Shown here one piece after another: positions 1-6,548 of a DNA stretch of 24,559 bases. Position numbers and translations under genes: made by a program. The notes under the pieces are model-generated. The model had not been told where the DNA came from and ran no database searches. It saw nothing but the letters and a program-made list of their open reading frames with translations. The stretch is from an uncultured Prevotella sp. (GTDB lineage: Bacteria > Bacteroidota > Bacteroidia > Bacteroidales > Bacteroidaceae). The number at the start of each line of letters is the position of its first letter. Position 1 is the first letter of the stretch. Where the stretch lies: NCBI GenBank assembly GCA_934230115.1, contig CAKQEI010000038.1, forward strand, positions 1-24,559. The letters are read 5' to 3'.

Positions 1-124
1 ATTATGCGCTGTTATGTGCATAAATATTTAAATCTCTGTTAATTTTATTCAAAAATTTATTATAGCTCATATTTATTCTGAAAATGGCAATAAAGACAAG
101 GCGATAAAGTATGGGGCAGAGTTT

Positions 125-883
125 GTGCGTATGTCCGAAAAGCTTGACCTTGCCAAGAACTCGGAACTGGCTGCTACAGTCAACAACAAATACAAGTACC
201 ATCTCGACCAATCGCGTATGCAGAAGATGGAGAGTGAACGCACTATGTATCTGCGTATTGCGTTGACTATTGGCTTCTCAGCAGTATTGCTCACCTTGGC
301 ATTCGTAATTTTCTATATGCGCAAAAAGAACATCACGCTCAGAAGGCAACTTACCCTTACCGACAGTCTGAACTCCGTGAAGGCTCAAATGCGCGACATC
401 AAGAAGAATACTCTGCTAAAGGAGCAACAGTTGGCTTCAGCACAAAGCGAGATAGCCGCCAAGGAGCAGAAGATGAAGGAAATCAGCGAGGAGCTTCAGC
501 ACAACGAGCAACTGCTCGAAACCACCCAGAAGAGTCTCAACGACAAGATGAAGCAGAGCGAACAACTAATGCAGATGCTACACAAAGCCGAGCTTGAGGA
601 CTCGGCAAGCGATGTGGTGGAGGCTGTGAGAAAGTCGGCTGAGGGCAAGAAGAAGCTCTCTGCCACGGAATGGCAACAGCTATATTCTGCCGTCAACAGC
701 CTCTATCCCGACTTCAAGGACTCGCTCGTGAGCCGCGACGGTAACCTAAGCGAGCAACAAATGCAAATGTGCTATCTGATGCGCATCGGACTGACGGGTC
801 CGCAGATTAACAACGTGGTGGACATATCGCGCACTACTGTTTGGCGATGGACCAACGCCAACAAATGGATTTACGACATTTGA
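125..883 (+). CDS. 3' part of a TPR/TM/coiled-coil/HTH regulator (5' end lost)
   Basis: The longest start is GTG 125 (ATG 131 also in frame), but the frame stays open back to 32, after TAA 29-31. The stretch translated from about 59 (IYSENGNKDKAI) has a TPR pattern, so the true gene began further upstream and its signal peptide and most TPRs are missing or degraded. Visible in the 252 residues: a membrane helix at about 42-65, a long Gln/Glu/Lys-rich coiled coil at about 70-165, and a C-terminal HTH at about 215-248 (QINNVVDISRTTVWRW). The architecture matches the complete lipoprotein regulator at 17492-19060, in which periplasmic TPRs are joined through one helix to a cytoplasmic DNA-binding tail. 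A strong terminator follows. It is either a decaying pseudogene or a gene continuing out of frame beyond the window; without its N-terminus it is probably non-functional. Confidence 0.7.
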   Translation: MRMSEKLDLAKNSELAATVNNKYKYHLDQSRMQKMESERTMYLRIALTIGFSAVLLTLAFVIFYMRKKNITLRRQLTLTDSLNSVKAQMRDIKKNTLLKEQQLASAQSEIAAKEQKMKEISEELQHNEQLLETTQKSLNDKMKQSEQLMQMLHKAELEDSASDVVEAVRKSAEGKKKLSATEWQQLYSAVNSLYPDFKDSLVSRDGNLSEQQMQMCYLMRIGLTGPQINNVVDISRTTVWRWTNANKWIYDI

Positions 884-900
884 ATTGCCTCGGCAGGAAA

Positions 901-948
901 AACAGCCTTTATATTGTGGACATTTTCACAATATAAAGGCTGTTTTTT
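901..948. terminator. Bidirectional intrinsic terminator
   Basis: A perfect 18-bp inverted repeat (901-918 with 927-944) encloses an 8-nt loop. It is followed by a T run on plus and preceded by an A run (a T run on minus). It sits between the convergent regulator fragment and the small membrane-protein gene and can serve both. Confidence 0.85.
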
Positions 949-986
949 ACTTGACTTTCTTAAGATTTAGAACATAATTAATAATT

Positions 987-1367
987 TCAATGCAAAATAT
1001 GGAGTGTTGAACGATAATACATAACAACATTTCCTACAAGAATCAAAGCCATCTCGGCATATATTCTTATAACATCCTTGCTGCAGCCCGCTTTATGGCA
1101 GGAGTAGAGAGAGAGGACTCCTGACAATAAAGCGAGGGCACTAAACGTCAACGACACCACAGAGAAGTGAAAGGCTATCAAAGCCGAGACTGTAAGATAA
1201 GTCAACAATTTTGTAGCTTTCACCATTTTCTGTAGCACCATTTCTGTGCCATTAGTACTGCTTTTAGCAAGCTTGCGTTGCCAAATATAATAGTCTACAC
1301 AACATAATACGATGCAGATTAAAAGAAAATAAGTGTTGTTGAATAAAAAATTAAAAATGTTTTCCAT
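987..1367 (-). CDS. Small three-helix membrane protein, copy A of a duplicated gene
   Basis: A 126-residue protein of a family I do not recognise. There are hydrophobic helices near residues 10-28 (ending in a CCVDYY motif), a long hydrophobic stretch at about 54-90, and a last helix at about 100-118. A loop carries S-C-H-K-A-G-C (Cys-His-x3-Cys), which could bind metal or form a disulfide, though that is a guess. It is nearly identical to the product of the plus-strand gene at 19388-19723: about 9 differences over about 105 aligned residues, all conservative or inside helices, so both copies look under selection or very recent. The N-terminus is 8 residues longer than copy B and diverges from it. 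Transcription probably comes from the promoter ahead of the 92-residue gene 68 bp upstream. Both copies lie beside a TPR/HTH regulator gene. Confidence 0.75.
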   Translation of the reverse strand: MENIFNFLFNNTYFLLICIVLCCVDYYIWQRKLAKSSTNGTEMVLQKMVKATKLLTYLTVSALIAFHFSVVSLTFSALALLSGVLSLYSCHKAGCSKDVIRIYAEMALILVGNVVMYYRSTLHILH

Positions 1368-1435
1368 ACGATTGAATGTTGATTTTTATTTATTAATGTT
1401 CCTCGGAAATTATATTCCCACTTAGTTAGTAGGAC

Positions 1436-1714
1436 TTATATTCCAGCTTCGTCAAAAAGCTTGCCGTATTGTTCGTCAATATTCTTTTTGTACCGCTTGC
1501 TGCGGTAGTGTCCGATAATGGTAAACACCAAGCTGTTTACGGCACATGCAATGCTGATGATGGTCAGGGCTTGACCTGTAGTTCTGCTTGAAAGATCCCA
1601 TAAGTCCCAGCCCATGACAATGTCGATGATTGCCTCTATTATACAGAAGACAACTATAAAGATTACGAAATCTATGGTTCCGTTGACAATCTTGTTTTTT
1701 AGCGTTTTGTTCAT
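1436..1714 (-). CDS. Small two-helix membrane protein
   Basis: A 92-residue protein of no family I recognise. There is a basic N-terminus (MNKTLKNKI), a first membrane helix at about residues 12-34, a loop with GWDLWDLSSRTTG, a second helix at about 47-68, and a charged basic tail (YRSKRYKKNIDEQYGKLF) expected in the cytoplasm. ATG 1714 is the only sensible start and no Shine-Dalgarno is visible, as usual in Bacteroidota. A near-consensus promoter lies 49 bp upstream. The gene runs in the same direction as copy A of the three-helix protein, 68 bp downstream, so the two probably form an operon. It is reasonable to call it a real gene because the promoter spacing is good and the hydrophobicity pattern is orderly. 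Confidence 0.6.
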   Translation of the reverse strand: MNKTLKNKIVNGTIDFVIFIVVFCIIEAIIDIVMGWDLWDLSSRTTGQALTIISIACAVNSLVFTIIGHYRSKRYKKNIDEQYGKLFDEAGI

Positions 1715-1762
1715 TGTCTAATATTTTTAGTGAATACTTTAACTTTTGCTTATTTTCTGACG

Positions 1763-1793
1763 CAAAATTATAAATTGTTTTCTCATCCGCAAA
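1763..1793 (-). promoter_or_regulatory. Bacteroidota-type promoter for the 92-residue membrane protein
   Basis: Reading the minus strand, a TTTG -33 element (1793-1790), a 19-bp spacer and TAATTTTG at 1770-1763 match the Bacteroidota TTTG/TAnnTTTG consensus. Transcription would start near 1756, about 40 nt before the ATG. Confidence 0.65.
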
Positions 1794-1794
1794 A

Positions 1795-1921
1795 TTTCAG
1801 TTGTTTCATTTTGTTTCAACATATAAAGATTTCTCCATAACACACGGTAAAACATTAATTATTAACGACATGGCGAAATGAAACATTTGAAACAACCAAC
1901 TGAAATCTGAAACAACTGAAA
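1795..1921. repeat. Inverted and reiterated TGAAACA motifs upstream of a promoter
   Basis: The 14-mer tttcagttgtttca (1795-1808) is perfectly inverted at 1908-1921. Between them, TGAAACA-like units recur (for example 1879-1885 and 1888-1894), and CAACTGAAA occurs at 1898-1906. The left arm abuts the -33 element of the minus-strand promoter, a position suited to a regulator site. No protein can be named. Confidence 0.5.
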
Positions 1922-1940
1922 CAAAAAACTGGCTTTATTA

Positions 1941-2162
1941 ATGCAAATGTGCTATCTTTTTATGGAAACGAATGGAGCTACGCTTCCTTCGGGATCCGTT
2001 CGGGATTCGTTCGGGATTCGTTCGGGATGTTGCATCCTCTGTCTTAAAAATATGTTAATTGACAAAAATAAGAGTGCAGATGGAACAACCATCTATGGTG
2101 TTTCTATATATGTACAGATGACCGATAAAGAATTGAAGACTATGCAGAATAGCGCACAATAA
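1941..2162 (+). CDS. Doubtful 73-residue ORF, possible relic of a regulator gene
   Basis: The ORF starts with MQMCYL, encoded by 18 bases (1940-1957) that exactly repeat 760-777 within the HTH part of the regulator fragment, where the peptide is also MQMCYL. The rest is unlike that protein. Part of it is an 11-bp tandem repeat read as S-V-R-D-S-F-G-I-R-S, and four cysteines or more are scattered through it. A strong terminator directly follows the stop. It may be a short expressed protein, but a degenerate fragment left after rearrangement is at least as likely. No promoter of the usual type is obvious. Confidence 0.3.
   Translation: MQMCYLFMETNGATLPSGSVRDSFGIRSGCCILCLKNMLIDKNKSADGTTIYGVSIYVQMTDKELKTMQNSAQ
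1988..2030. repeat. 11-bp tandem repeat, nearly four units
   Basis: Units ttcgggatccg (1988-1998), ttcgggattcg (1999-2009), ttcgggattcg (2010-2020) and a partial ttcgggatgt (2021-2030). It lies in the doubtful ORF; because 11 is not a multiple of 3, a change in copy number would shift that reading frame. Confidence 0.85.
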
Positions 2163-2215
2163 AAACAAATGTTGGCTAAGAGCTGCAAAACAGCACTTAG
2201 CCAACATTTGTTTTT
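2161..2215. terminator. Bidirectional intrinsic terminator
   Basis: A 20-bp perfect inverted repeat (2161-2180 with 2196-2215) is extended by an inner GCTG/CAGC stem. It has A-rich and T-rich ends, so it can stop transcripts in both directions. It separates the doubtful ORF from ybeY. Confidence 0.85.
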
Positions 2216-2245
2216 ATTGTTTTTATTTCAAAGAATATTCTTGCC

Positions 2246-2683
2246 TTAAATCTCCTTCTTGCTCTTCATTTCCTTAAGCAACGCCAGCGCCTTGTTCTCC
2301 TCAGCCTCCATAATCTCGCGTTCGCCCGGACCCTTGTCGTTGATTCCGCAAAGATGCAGAATGCCATGGATGATGACGCGATGAAGCTCGTCGTCGTATT
2401 CCTTGCCAAATTGCTCGGCATTGGTACGCACGGTGTCGAGCGAGATTACTATGTCGCCGCTCACGATACCCGGCTCGTCGTAGTCGAACGTAATCACGTC
2501 GGTGTAGTAATCATGACCAAGATACTCGTTGTTGACTTCGAGAATCTTCTCGTCGTCGACAAACATATAGCCTATCTCACCCACTTTGAGGTTGTAGGTG
2601 GCAGCCACGGCACGTATCCATGCCGAGGTGTCGCGCTTCTTAATCTTCGGCATTTTCACGCCGTCTACATTATATGTTATCAT
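2246..2683 (-). CDS. ybeY: Endoribonuclease YbeY, 16S rRNA maturation and ribosome quality control
   Basis: A 145-residue protein of usual length. YbeY is a metal-dependent single-strand RNase acting in 16S rRNA 3' processing and removal of defective ribosomes in the cytoplasm. The central N-x-x-Y-L-x-x-D-Y-x-T-D-V-I-T-F-D-Y block (about residues 51-68) and the metal motif HGILHLCG (106-113) are clear. The canonical third ligand of H-x3-H-x5-H is His, but here residue 116 is Asp (I-N-D-K). I recall a similar K-D-K version in other Bacteroidota, so it is probably a lineage variant. The gene follows coaD by 40 bp on the same strand, indicating a coaD-ybeY operon, and ends at a bidirectional terminator. 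Confidence 0.93.
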   Translation of the reverse strand: MITYNVDGVKMPKIKKRDTSAWIRAVAATYNLKVGEIGYMFVDDEKILEVNNEYLGHDYYTDVITFDYDEPGIVSGDIVISLDTVRTNAEQFGKEYDDELHRVIIHGILHLCGINDKGPGEREIMEAEENKALALLKEMKSKKEI

Positions 2684-2723
2684 AATGCTTAATGTTTTTT
2701 GATGTTCATGAATTTGATTGTTG

Positions 2724-3170
2724 TTATGGCTTGGGCAGAAACATGCTGCAGTCGCGCCCGAAATGGGTAAGCTCGCGCACTACCGACGACGAGATGCAGT
2801 CCATGCCAGGCTCGGCATAGAGCAATACGGTCTCGATGCCCGTAAGGCGGCGGTTGATGTCGGCCTGGTCGCGCTCAAACTCAAAGTCCTTCACCGAGCG
2901 CACTCCCTTGACTATGAACTCAGCCCCCATGCGGCGGGCAAAGTCAACAGTAAGGTCGCTATACTGCTCCACGCTTATGCGCTCGTCGCCGCTGTAGAGC
3001 CGCCTTATTGCCTCCACACGCTCCTCAGCCGAGAGCATGTAGCGTTTCGACTCGTTCACGCCCACGCCAATGACAAGCCTGTCGAACAGCTTAACGGCAC
3101 GCCTCACCACGGAGTCGTGACCAATGGTAAAGGGGTCGAACGACCCCACGAATATTCCCGTTCTTTGCAT
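2724..3170 (-). CDS. coaD: Pantetheine-phosphate adenylyltransferase (coenzyme A biosynthesis)
   Basis: CoaD transfers AMP from ATP to 4'-phosphopantetheine, giving dephospho-CoA, the penultimate CoA step, in the cytoplasm. The 148-residue product has the nucleotidyltransferase signature GSFDPFTIGH (residues 9-18, with the T-x-G-H active site), the KGVRS loop (88-92), and the C-terminal ISSSVVRE block (126-133). Length and motif order are normal. ATG 3170 places the first strand MQRTGIFVGSFDP exactly where expected. A TAnnTTTG-like box lies about 23 bp upstream on minus. It is first in a likely two-gene operon with ybeY and is divergent from folP. Confidence 0.95.
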   Translation of the reverse strand: MQRTGIFVGSFDPFTIGHDSVVRRAVKLFDRLVIGVGVNESKRYMLSAEERVEAIRRLYSGDERISVEQYSDLTVDFARRMGAEFIVKGVRSVKDFEFERDQADINRRLTGIETVLLYAEPGMDCISSSVVRELTHFGRDCSMFLPKP

Positions 3171-3192
3171 TCTATGATGTGTTAAGTATTTG

Positions 3193-3200
3193 CAAAAGTA
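3193..3200 (-). promoter_or_regulatory. Probable -7 box for coaD-ybeY
   Basis: The minus strand reads TACTTTTG, matching TAnnTTTG, 22 bp before the coaD ATG. No convincing -33 element is seen at 19-21 bp, so only the -7 part is supported. Confidence 0.45.
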
Positions 3201-3240
3201 ATATATTTATTTCAAGTTGTAGGCTTTTTGTTTCAAATAA

Positions 3241-3272
3241 TTTGGCGGTTTCGAGAATTATTACGTAATTTG
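3241..3272 (+). promoter_or_regulatory. Weak candidate promoter for folP-dacA
   Basis: TTTG at 3241-3244, a 21-bp spacer and TAATTTG at 3266-3272. The -7 element is one base short of TAnnTTTG, hence low confidence. It lies 31 bp before the folP start. Confidence 0.35.
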
Positions 3273-3303
3273 CATAACACATAAGACAGAAAAAAACATA
3301 ATA

Positions 3304-4122
3304 ATGGAATATACTATAAACGTTCGTGGTCAGCTCATAGACCTCGCACGCCCTATGGTGATGGGCATACTCAACGCCACACCCGACTCGTTCTACTCAG
3401 GCAGCCGCAAACAGACTGAGACTGAGATAGCCAACCGCGCCAACCAGATCATCGAGGAAGGCGGACGCATAATTGACGTGGGAGCCTTCTCCACACGTCT
3501 AGGAGCCGAAGTGGTGAGCGTGGAGGAAGAGACGGAGCGACTGCGACGCGCCTTGCATATAGTGCGCCGGGAGCAGCCCGACGCCATAATAAGCGTTGAC
3601 ACCTATCGCCCGCTTGTGGCCCGCAAATGCGTGGAGGAGTTTGGAGCAGACATCATCAACGATGTGTCGGAGGGTGGACTCACGGGCATCGTGGGACAGG
3701 CCATTCACGAGGAGGGCGACATGTTTGAGACTGTTGCCAAGCTCGGAGTGCCGTATATACTAATGTCGGTACAGCCCACGCTCAAGCAGATGATGATGAA
3801 CTTTGCGGCTGAGGTGCAACGTCTGCGCGACCTTGGAGCCAAGGACATCATCCTCGACCCCGGCTATGGCTTCGGCAAGACTCTTGAGCAGAACTACGAG
3901 ATTATGAGCCATGCCGAACAGTTGCTCGAACTCGAACTGCCCGTGCTCGTGGGCATCTCGCGCAAGAGCATGATATACAAACTCATAGGCGGCGACCCTA
4001 CCACTTCGCTCAACGGCACTACTGTCCTCAACACAATTTCCCTGATGAAGGGAGCGTCGATTCTGAGAGTGCATGATGTGAGGGAGGCGGTGGAAGTTTG
4101 CAAAATTGCGGAGAGATTTTGA
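3304..4122 (+). CDS. folP: Dihydropteroate synthase (folate biosynthesis, sulfonamide target)
   Basis: FolP condenses p-aminobenzoate with 6-hydroxymethyl-dihydropterin pyrophosphate in the cytoplasm. The 272-residue TIM-barrel protein shows MGILNATPDSF (20-30), the loop IDVGAFSTRLGA (57-68), SVDTYRP (97-103), DPGYGFGKT (185-193), GISRKSM (217-223) and RVHDV (255-259). The first substrate loop reads GAFSTRLGA where many homologues have G(E/Y)S(T/S)RPGA: the usual Pro is Leu. This is the loop that also shapes sulfonamide binding, but no resistance claim can be made from it. The next gene on plus is dacA, a pairing I recall from other Bacteroidota, separated here by a 263-bp repeat region. Confidence 0.95.
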   Translation: MEYTINVRGQLIDLARPMVMGILNATPDSFYSGSRKQTETEIANRANQIIEEGGRIIDVGAFSTRLGAEVVSVEEETERLRRALHIVRREQPDAIISVDTYRPLVARKCVEEFGADIINDVSEGGLTGIVGQAIHEEGDMFETVAKLGVPYILMSVQPTLKQMMMNFAAEVQRLRDLGAKDIILDPGYGFGKTLEQNYEIMSHAEQLLELELPVLVGISRKSMIYKLIGGDPTTSLNGTTVLNTISLMKGASILRVHDVREAVEVCKIAERF

Positions 4123-4383
4123 ATTTTGAATTTTGAGTTTTGAATTTTGAATTGTCGGCAAAGCCGATTTTGAGTTTTGAATTTTGAGTTTTGAGTTGTC
4201 GGCAGAGCCGATTAGGAATTGTTCAATTTTGAATTGGTTGGGCAATAATTCAAAATTCATAATTCATAATTCATAATTCAAAATCGGCTTCGCCGACAAC
4301 TCAAAACTCAAAATTCAAAATTCAAAACTCAAAATCGGCTTCGCCGATAATTCAAAACTCAAAACTCAAAACTCAAAACTCCA
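4121..4383. repeat. Heptad-repeat inverted repeat with four GC palindromes
   Basis: The left half is built of 7-bp units TTTTGAA/TTTTGAG, the right half of the complementary TTCAAAA/CTCAAAA units, giving a large inverted repeat centred near 4250. Each half holds two GC-rich palindromes: gtcggcaaagccgat (4154-4168), gtcggcagagccgat (4198-4212), atcggcttcgccgac (4283-4297) and atcggcttcgccgat (4334-4348). The array fills the whole gap between folP and dacA and ends a few bases before the dacA ATG. Its transcript could fold into a long hairpin. No ORF of credible composition lies within it. Confidence 0.9.
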
Positions 4384-4385
4384 AT

Positions 4386-5159
4386 ATGTTTGATTTCGGA
4401 ATAAAAGACATTATCGACATACTGCTTGTCGCCCTGATGCTCTACTACATCTACAGACTGATGAAGGAGAGCCGCTCGCTCAACGTCTTCATAGGCATCA
4501 TCGTGTTTGTGCTTGTGTGGCTGTTTGTGAGCCAGGTGCTTGAGATGCGCCTCTTGGGGGCAATCATGGACAAACTGGTGTCGGTGGGAGTGATTGGCCT
4601 CATCGTGCTCTTCCAGGAAGAGATACGACGATTCCTCTACTCGCTCGGAGCCCACCAAAGGTTTGCCGCCGTGGCTAAATTCTTCATAAGCGGCAAGTCG
4701 AAGCAGGAGACTGTGGACAAGGAGACCGTGATACCCATCGTGATGGCGTGCATGGACATGTCGCGCGGCAAGGTGGGAGCACTCATCGTGATAGAGCGAG
4801 GCATACGCCTTGACGACATCGTGGACACGGGCGACCTGATTGACGCACGCATCAACCAACGACTCATTGAGAACATCTTCTTCAAGAACTCGCCGCTGCA
4901 CGATGGTGCTATGGTCATCACGGGTAAGCGAATAAGGGCGGCAGGATGCATCCTGCCCGTGTCACACAACCATGACATTCCAAAGGAATTGGGATTGCGC
5001 CACCGTGCCGCTCTCGGCATCTCGCAGGACAGCGACTGCATAGCCGTGGTTGTGTCGGAGGAGACGGGCGGCATTAGCGTTGCCATAAAGGGCAACTTCC
5101 AGCTGCGACTGTCGGCTGAAAAACTGGAGAATATCCTATCGAAGGAAATGAACTTCTAA
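4386..5159 (+). CDS. dacA: Membrane diadenylate cyclase (c-di-AMP synthase, CdaA/DacA type)
   Basis: It makes cyclic di-AMP from two ATP; this second messenger usually controls potassium and osmolyte uptake and cell-wall balance. The 257-residue protein has three N-terminal hydrophobic helices (about 8-24, 33-50 and 60-76), then the DAC domain with DGA at 173-175 (LHDGAMVI) and RHR at 205-207 (GLRHRAALG), the two catalytic and nucleotide-binding motifs. The length is typical of CdaA. The start is fixed by MFDFGIKDIIDILL directly after the heptad repeats. No YbbR-type regulator gene is adjacent, unlike Firmicutes operons. It is probably co-transcribed with folP unless the repeat blocks read-through. 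Confidence 0.94.
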   Translation: MFDFGIKDIIDILLVALMLYYIYRLMKESRSLNVFIGIIVFVLVWLFVSQVLEMRLLGAIMDKLVSVGVIGLIVLFQEEIRRFLYSLGAHQRFAAVAKFFISGKSKQETVDKETVIPIVMACMDMSRGKVGALIVIERGIRLDDIVDTGDLIDARINQRLIENIFFKNSPLHDGAMVITGKRIRAAGCILPVSHNHDIPKELGLRHRAALGISQDSDCIAVVVSEETGGISVAIKGNFQLRLSAEKLENILSKEMNF

Positions 5160-5210
5160 TACGAATATTTCCTCTTGATAGAAATGTATTTTTAAGAATA
5201 AAACGAATTT

Positions 5211-6530
5211 ATGAATATAGACAACACACTACAAAAGCTGCATATCGAAGAACTCAACGCCATGCAGCACGACACTATCGACGCTGTGCTCCATTCCGAC
5301 CGCGACGTGGTGGTGCTCGCTCCTACGGGCAGCGGAAAGACCCTCGCCTATCTGTTGCCCATCGCCTCGCGTCTCGACCCCAAGGTGGACGAGGTGCAAG
5401 CCGTGGTGATTGTGCCTGGACGCGAACTCGCCATGCAGTCGAACGATGTGTTCAGACGCATGGGCAGCGGACTGCGCTCGGAATGCCTCTACGGAGGACG
5501 CCCAACAATGGACGAGCATCGCACCATCATGCGCACCCGGCCACAGATTGTGTTCTGCACCCCAGGACGACTGAACGACCATATCGACAAGCTCAACTTC
5601 TCGGTGGACAACGTGAAGTGGCTCGTTATCGACGAGTTTGACAAGTGCTTGCGCATGGGTTTCCGTGCCGAGATGCAGAAGGCTGTGGAGAGTCTGCCCA
5701 ATGTGGAGCGTCGCATCCTGCTTTCTGCCACAGATGCCGAGGAGATGCCTTCGTTTGTGCGCATGGGACGCACAGAGCGTGTGGACTACCGCATCGACGA
5801 GGAACAGACGCCCGACCGCATCGGACTCTACACGGTTAAGTCGCCCGAGAAGGACAAGCTGCCTATATTGGCAAAGATGTTGCGCGGCTTCGGCGACGAG
5901 CAGACGATTGTGTTCATGAACTATCGCGACGGTGTGGAGCGCGTGAGCCGATTCCTTGCCGACGAGGGTTTCGCCGTGAGCAGTCTGCATGGCGCTCTCG
6001 ACCAGAAGCAGAGAGAGGAGGCTGTCTACCGCTTTGCCAACCAGTCGGTAAGAGTGCTTGTGGGCACCGACCTTGCCGCACGCGGACTGGACATTCCCGA
6101 AGTAAACAACGTGATACACTACAACTTGCCTGTGGGCGAGGATGAATATATCCACCGTGTGGGACGTACCGGACGATGGGAGTCGACGGGCAAGGCTTTT
6201 ATGATAATTGGTCCGGAGGAGCATCTGCCCGAATACGTGAAAGAATCTACCGAGGAATATAATGTGCCCGAGACTTCGGCTGCTCCTCTGCCTCCACGCA
6301 TGGCTACGCTATACATAGGCAAGGGCAAGAAGGACAAGATATCAAAGGGCGACATCCTTGGTTTCCTTTGCAAGACATGCGGACTCAAAGGCGCGGACAT
6401 AGGACGCATCGACGTGTACGAACGCTATGCCTATGTGGCTGTGGACAACAGCAAAGTGCGCTCGGTGGTGAAGAAAGCCACGGGAGTAAAGATTAAGGGA
6501 CTGAAAACTGTAGTGGAACAGGCATTTTAA
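5211..6530 (+). CDS. DEAD-box RNA helicase, DbpA-like
   Basis: A 439-residue ATP-dependent RNA helicase probably acting in ribosome assembly. Visible motifs: a Gln near residue 19 (Q motif, but without the usual upstream aromatic), Walker A APTGSGKT (37-44), PGREL (69-73), TPGR (117-120), motif II as DEFD (141-144) instead of DEAD, SAT (172-174), and in the second RecA lobe GTDLAARGLDIP (285-296) and HRVGRTGR (315-322). The last about 75 residues (from LYIGKGKKDKISKGDILG) resemble the DbpA/CsdA RNA-binding domain that in E. coli DbpA recognises 23S rRNA. The DEFD variant is familiar in Bacteroidota helicases. The gene is compact compared with usual 450-600-residue family members and follows dacA by 51 bp. 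Confidence 0.92.
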   Translation: MNIDNTLQKLHIEELNAMQHDTIDAVLHSDRDVVVLAPTGSGKTLAYLLPIASRLDPKVDEVQAVVIVPGRELAMQSNDVFRRMGSGLRSECLYGGRPTMDEHRTIMRTRPQIVFCTPGRLNDHIDKLNFSVDNVKWLVIDEFDKCLRMGFRAEMQKAVESLPNVERRILLSATDAEEMPSFVRMGRTERVDYRIDEEQTPDRIGLYTVKSPEKDKLPILAKMLRGFGDEQTIVFMNYRDGVERVSRFLADEGFAVSSLHGALDQKQREEAVYRFANQSVRVLVGTDLAARGLDIPEVNNVIHYNLPVGEDEYIHRVGRTGRWESTGKAFMIIGPEEHLPEYVKESTEEYNVPETSAAPLPPRMATLYIGKGKKDKISKGDILGFLCKTCGLKGADIGRIDVYERYAYVAVDNSKVRSVVKKATGVKIKGLKTVVEQAF

Positions 6531-6548
6531 AGAAAAGGACTTGAAAGA

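Noticed and set aside
2246..2683. Asp instead of the third metal His in YbeY as a sign of inactivation
   Set aside because: I recall the same H-x3-H-x5-D pattern in other Bacteroidota, so it seems to be a lineage variant.
3760..4260. Minus-strand ORF of 166 codons overlapping the end of folP
   Set aside because: Its first third is heptad-repeat translation and the remainder is antisense to folP.
4121..4383. Heptad region considered as CRISPR or a protein-coding repeat
   Set aside because: The units are 7 bp and the strand sense flips midway; open frames across it merely translate NSKLKIQ-type slippage repeats.
5631..5642. DEFD instead of DEAD in helicase motif II as a mutation
   Set aside because: DEFD is familiar among Bacteroidota DEAD-box proteins, and all other motifs are intact.
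5229..6224. Long minus-strand ORF of 331 codons opposite the helicase gene
   Set aside because: His/Val/Leu-rich composition typical of a reverse-frame shadow; the plus strand has all helicase motifs. The same holds for 6576-7559 (-) and 8548-9486 (+).
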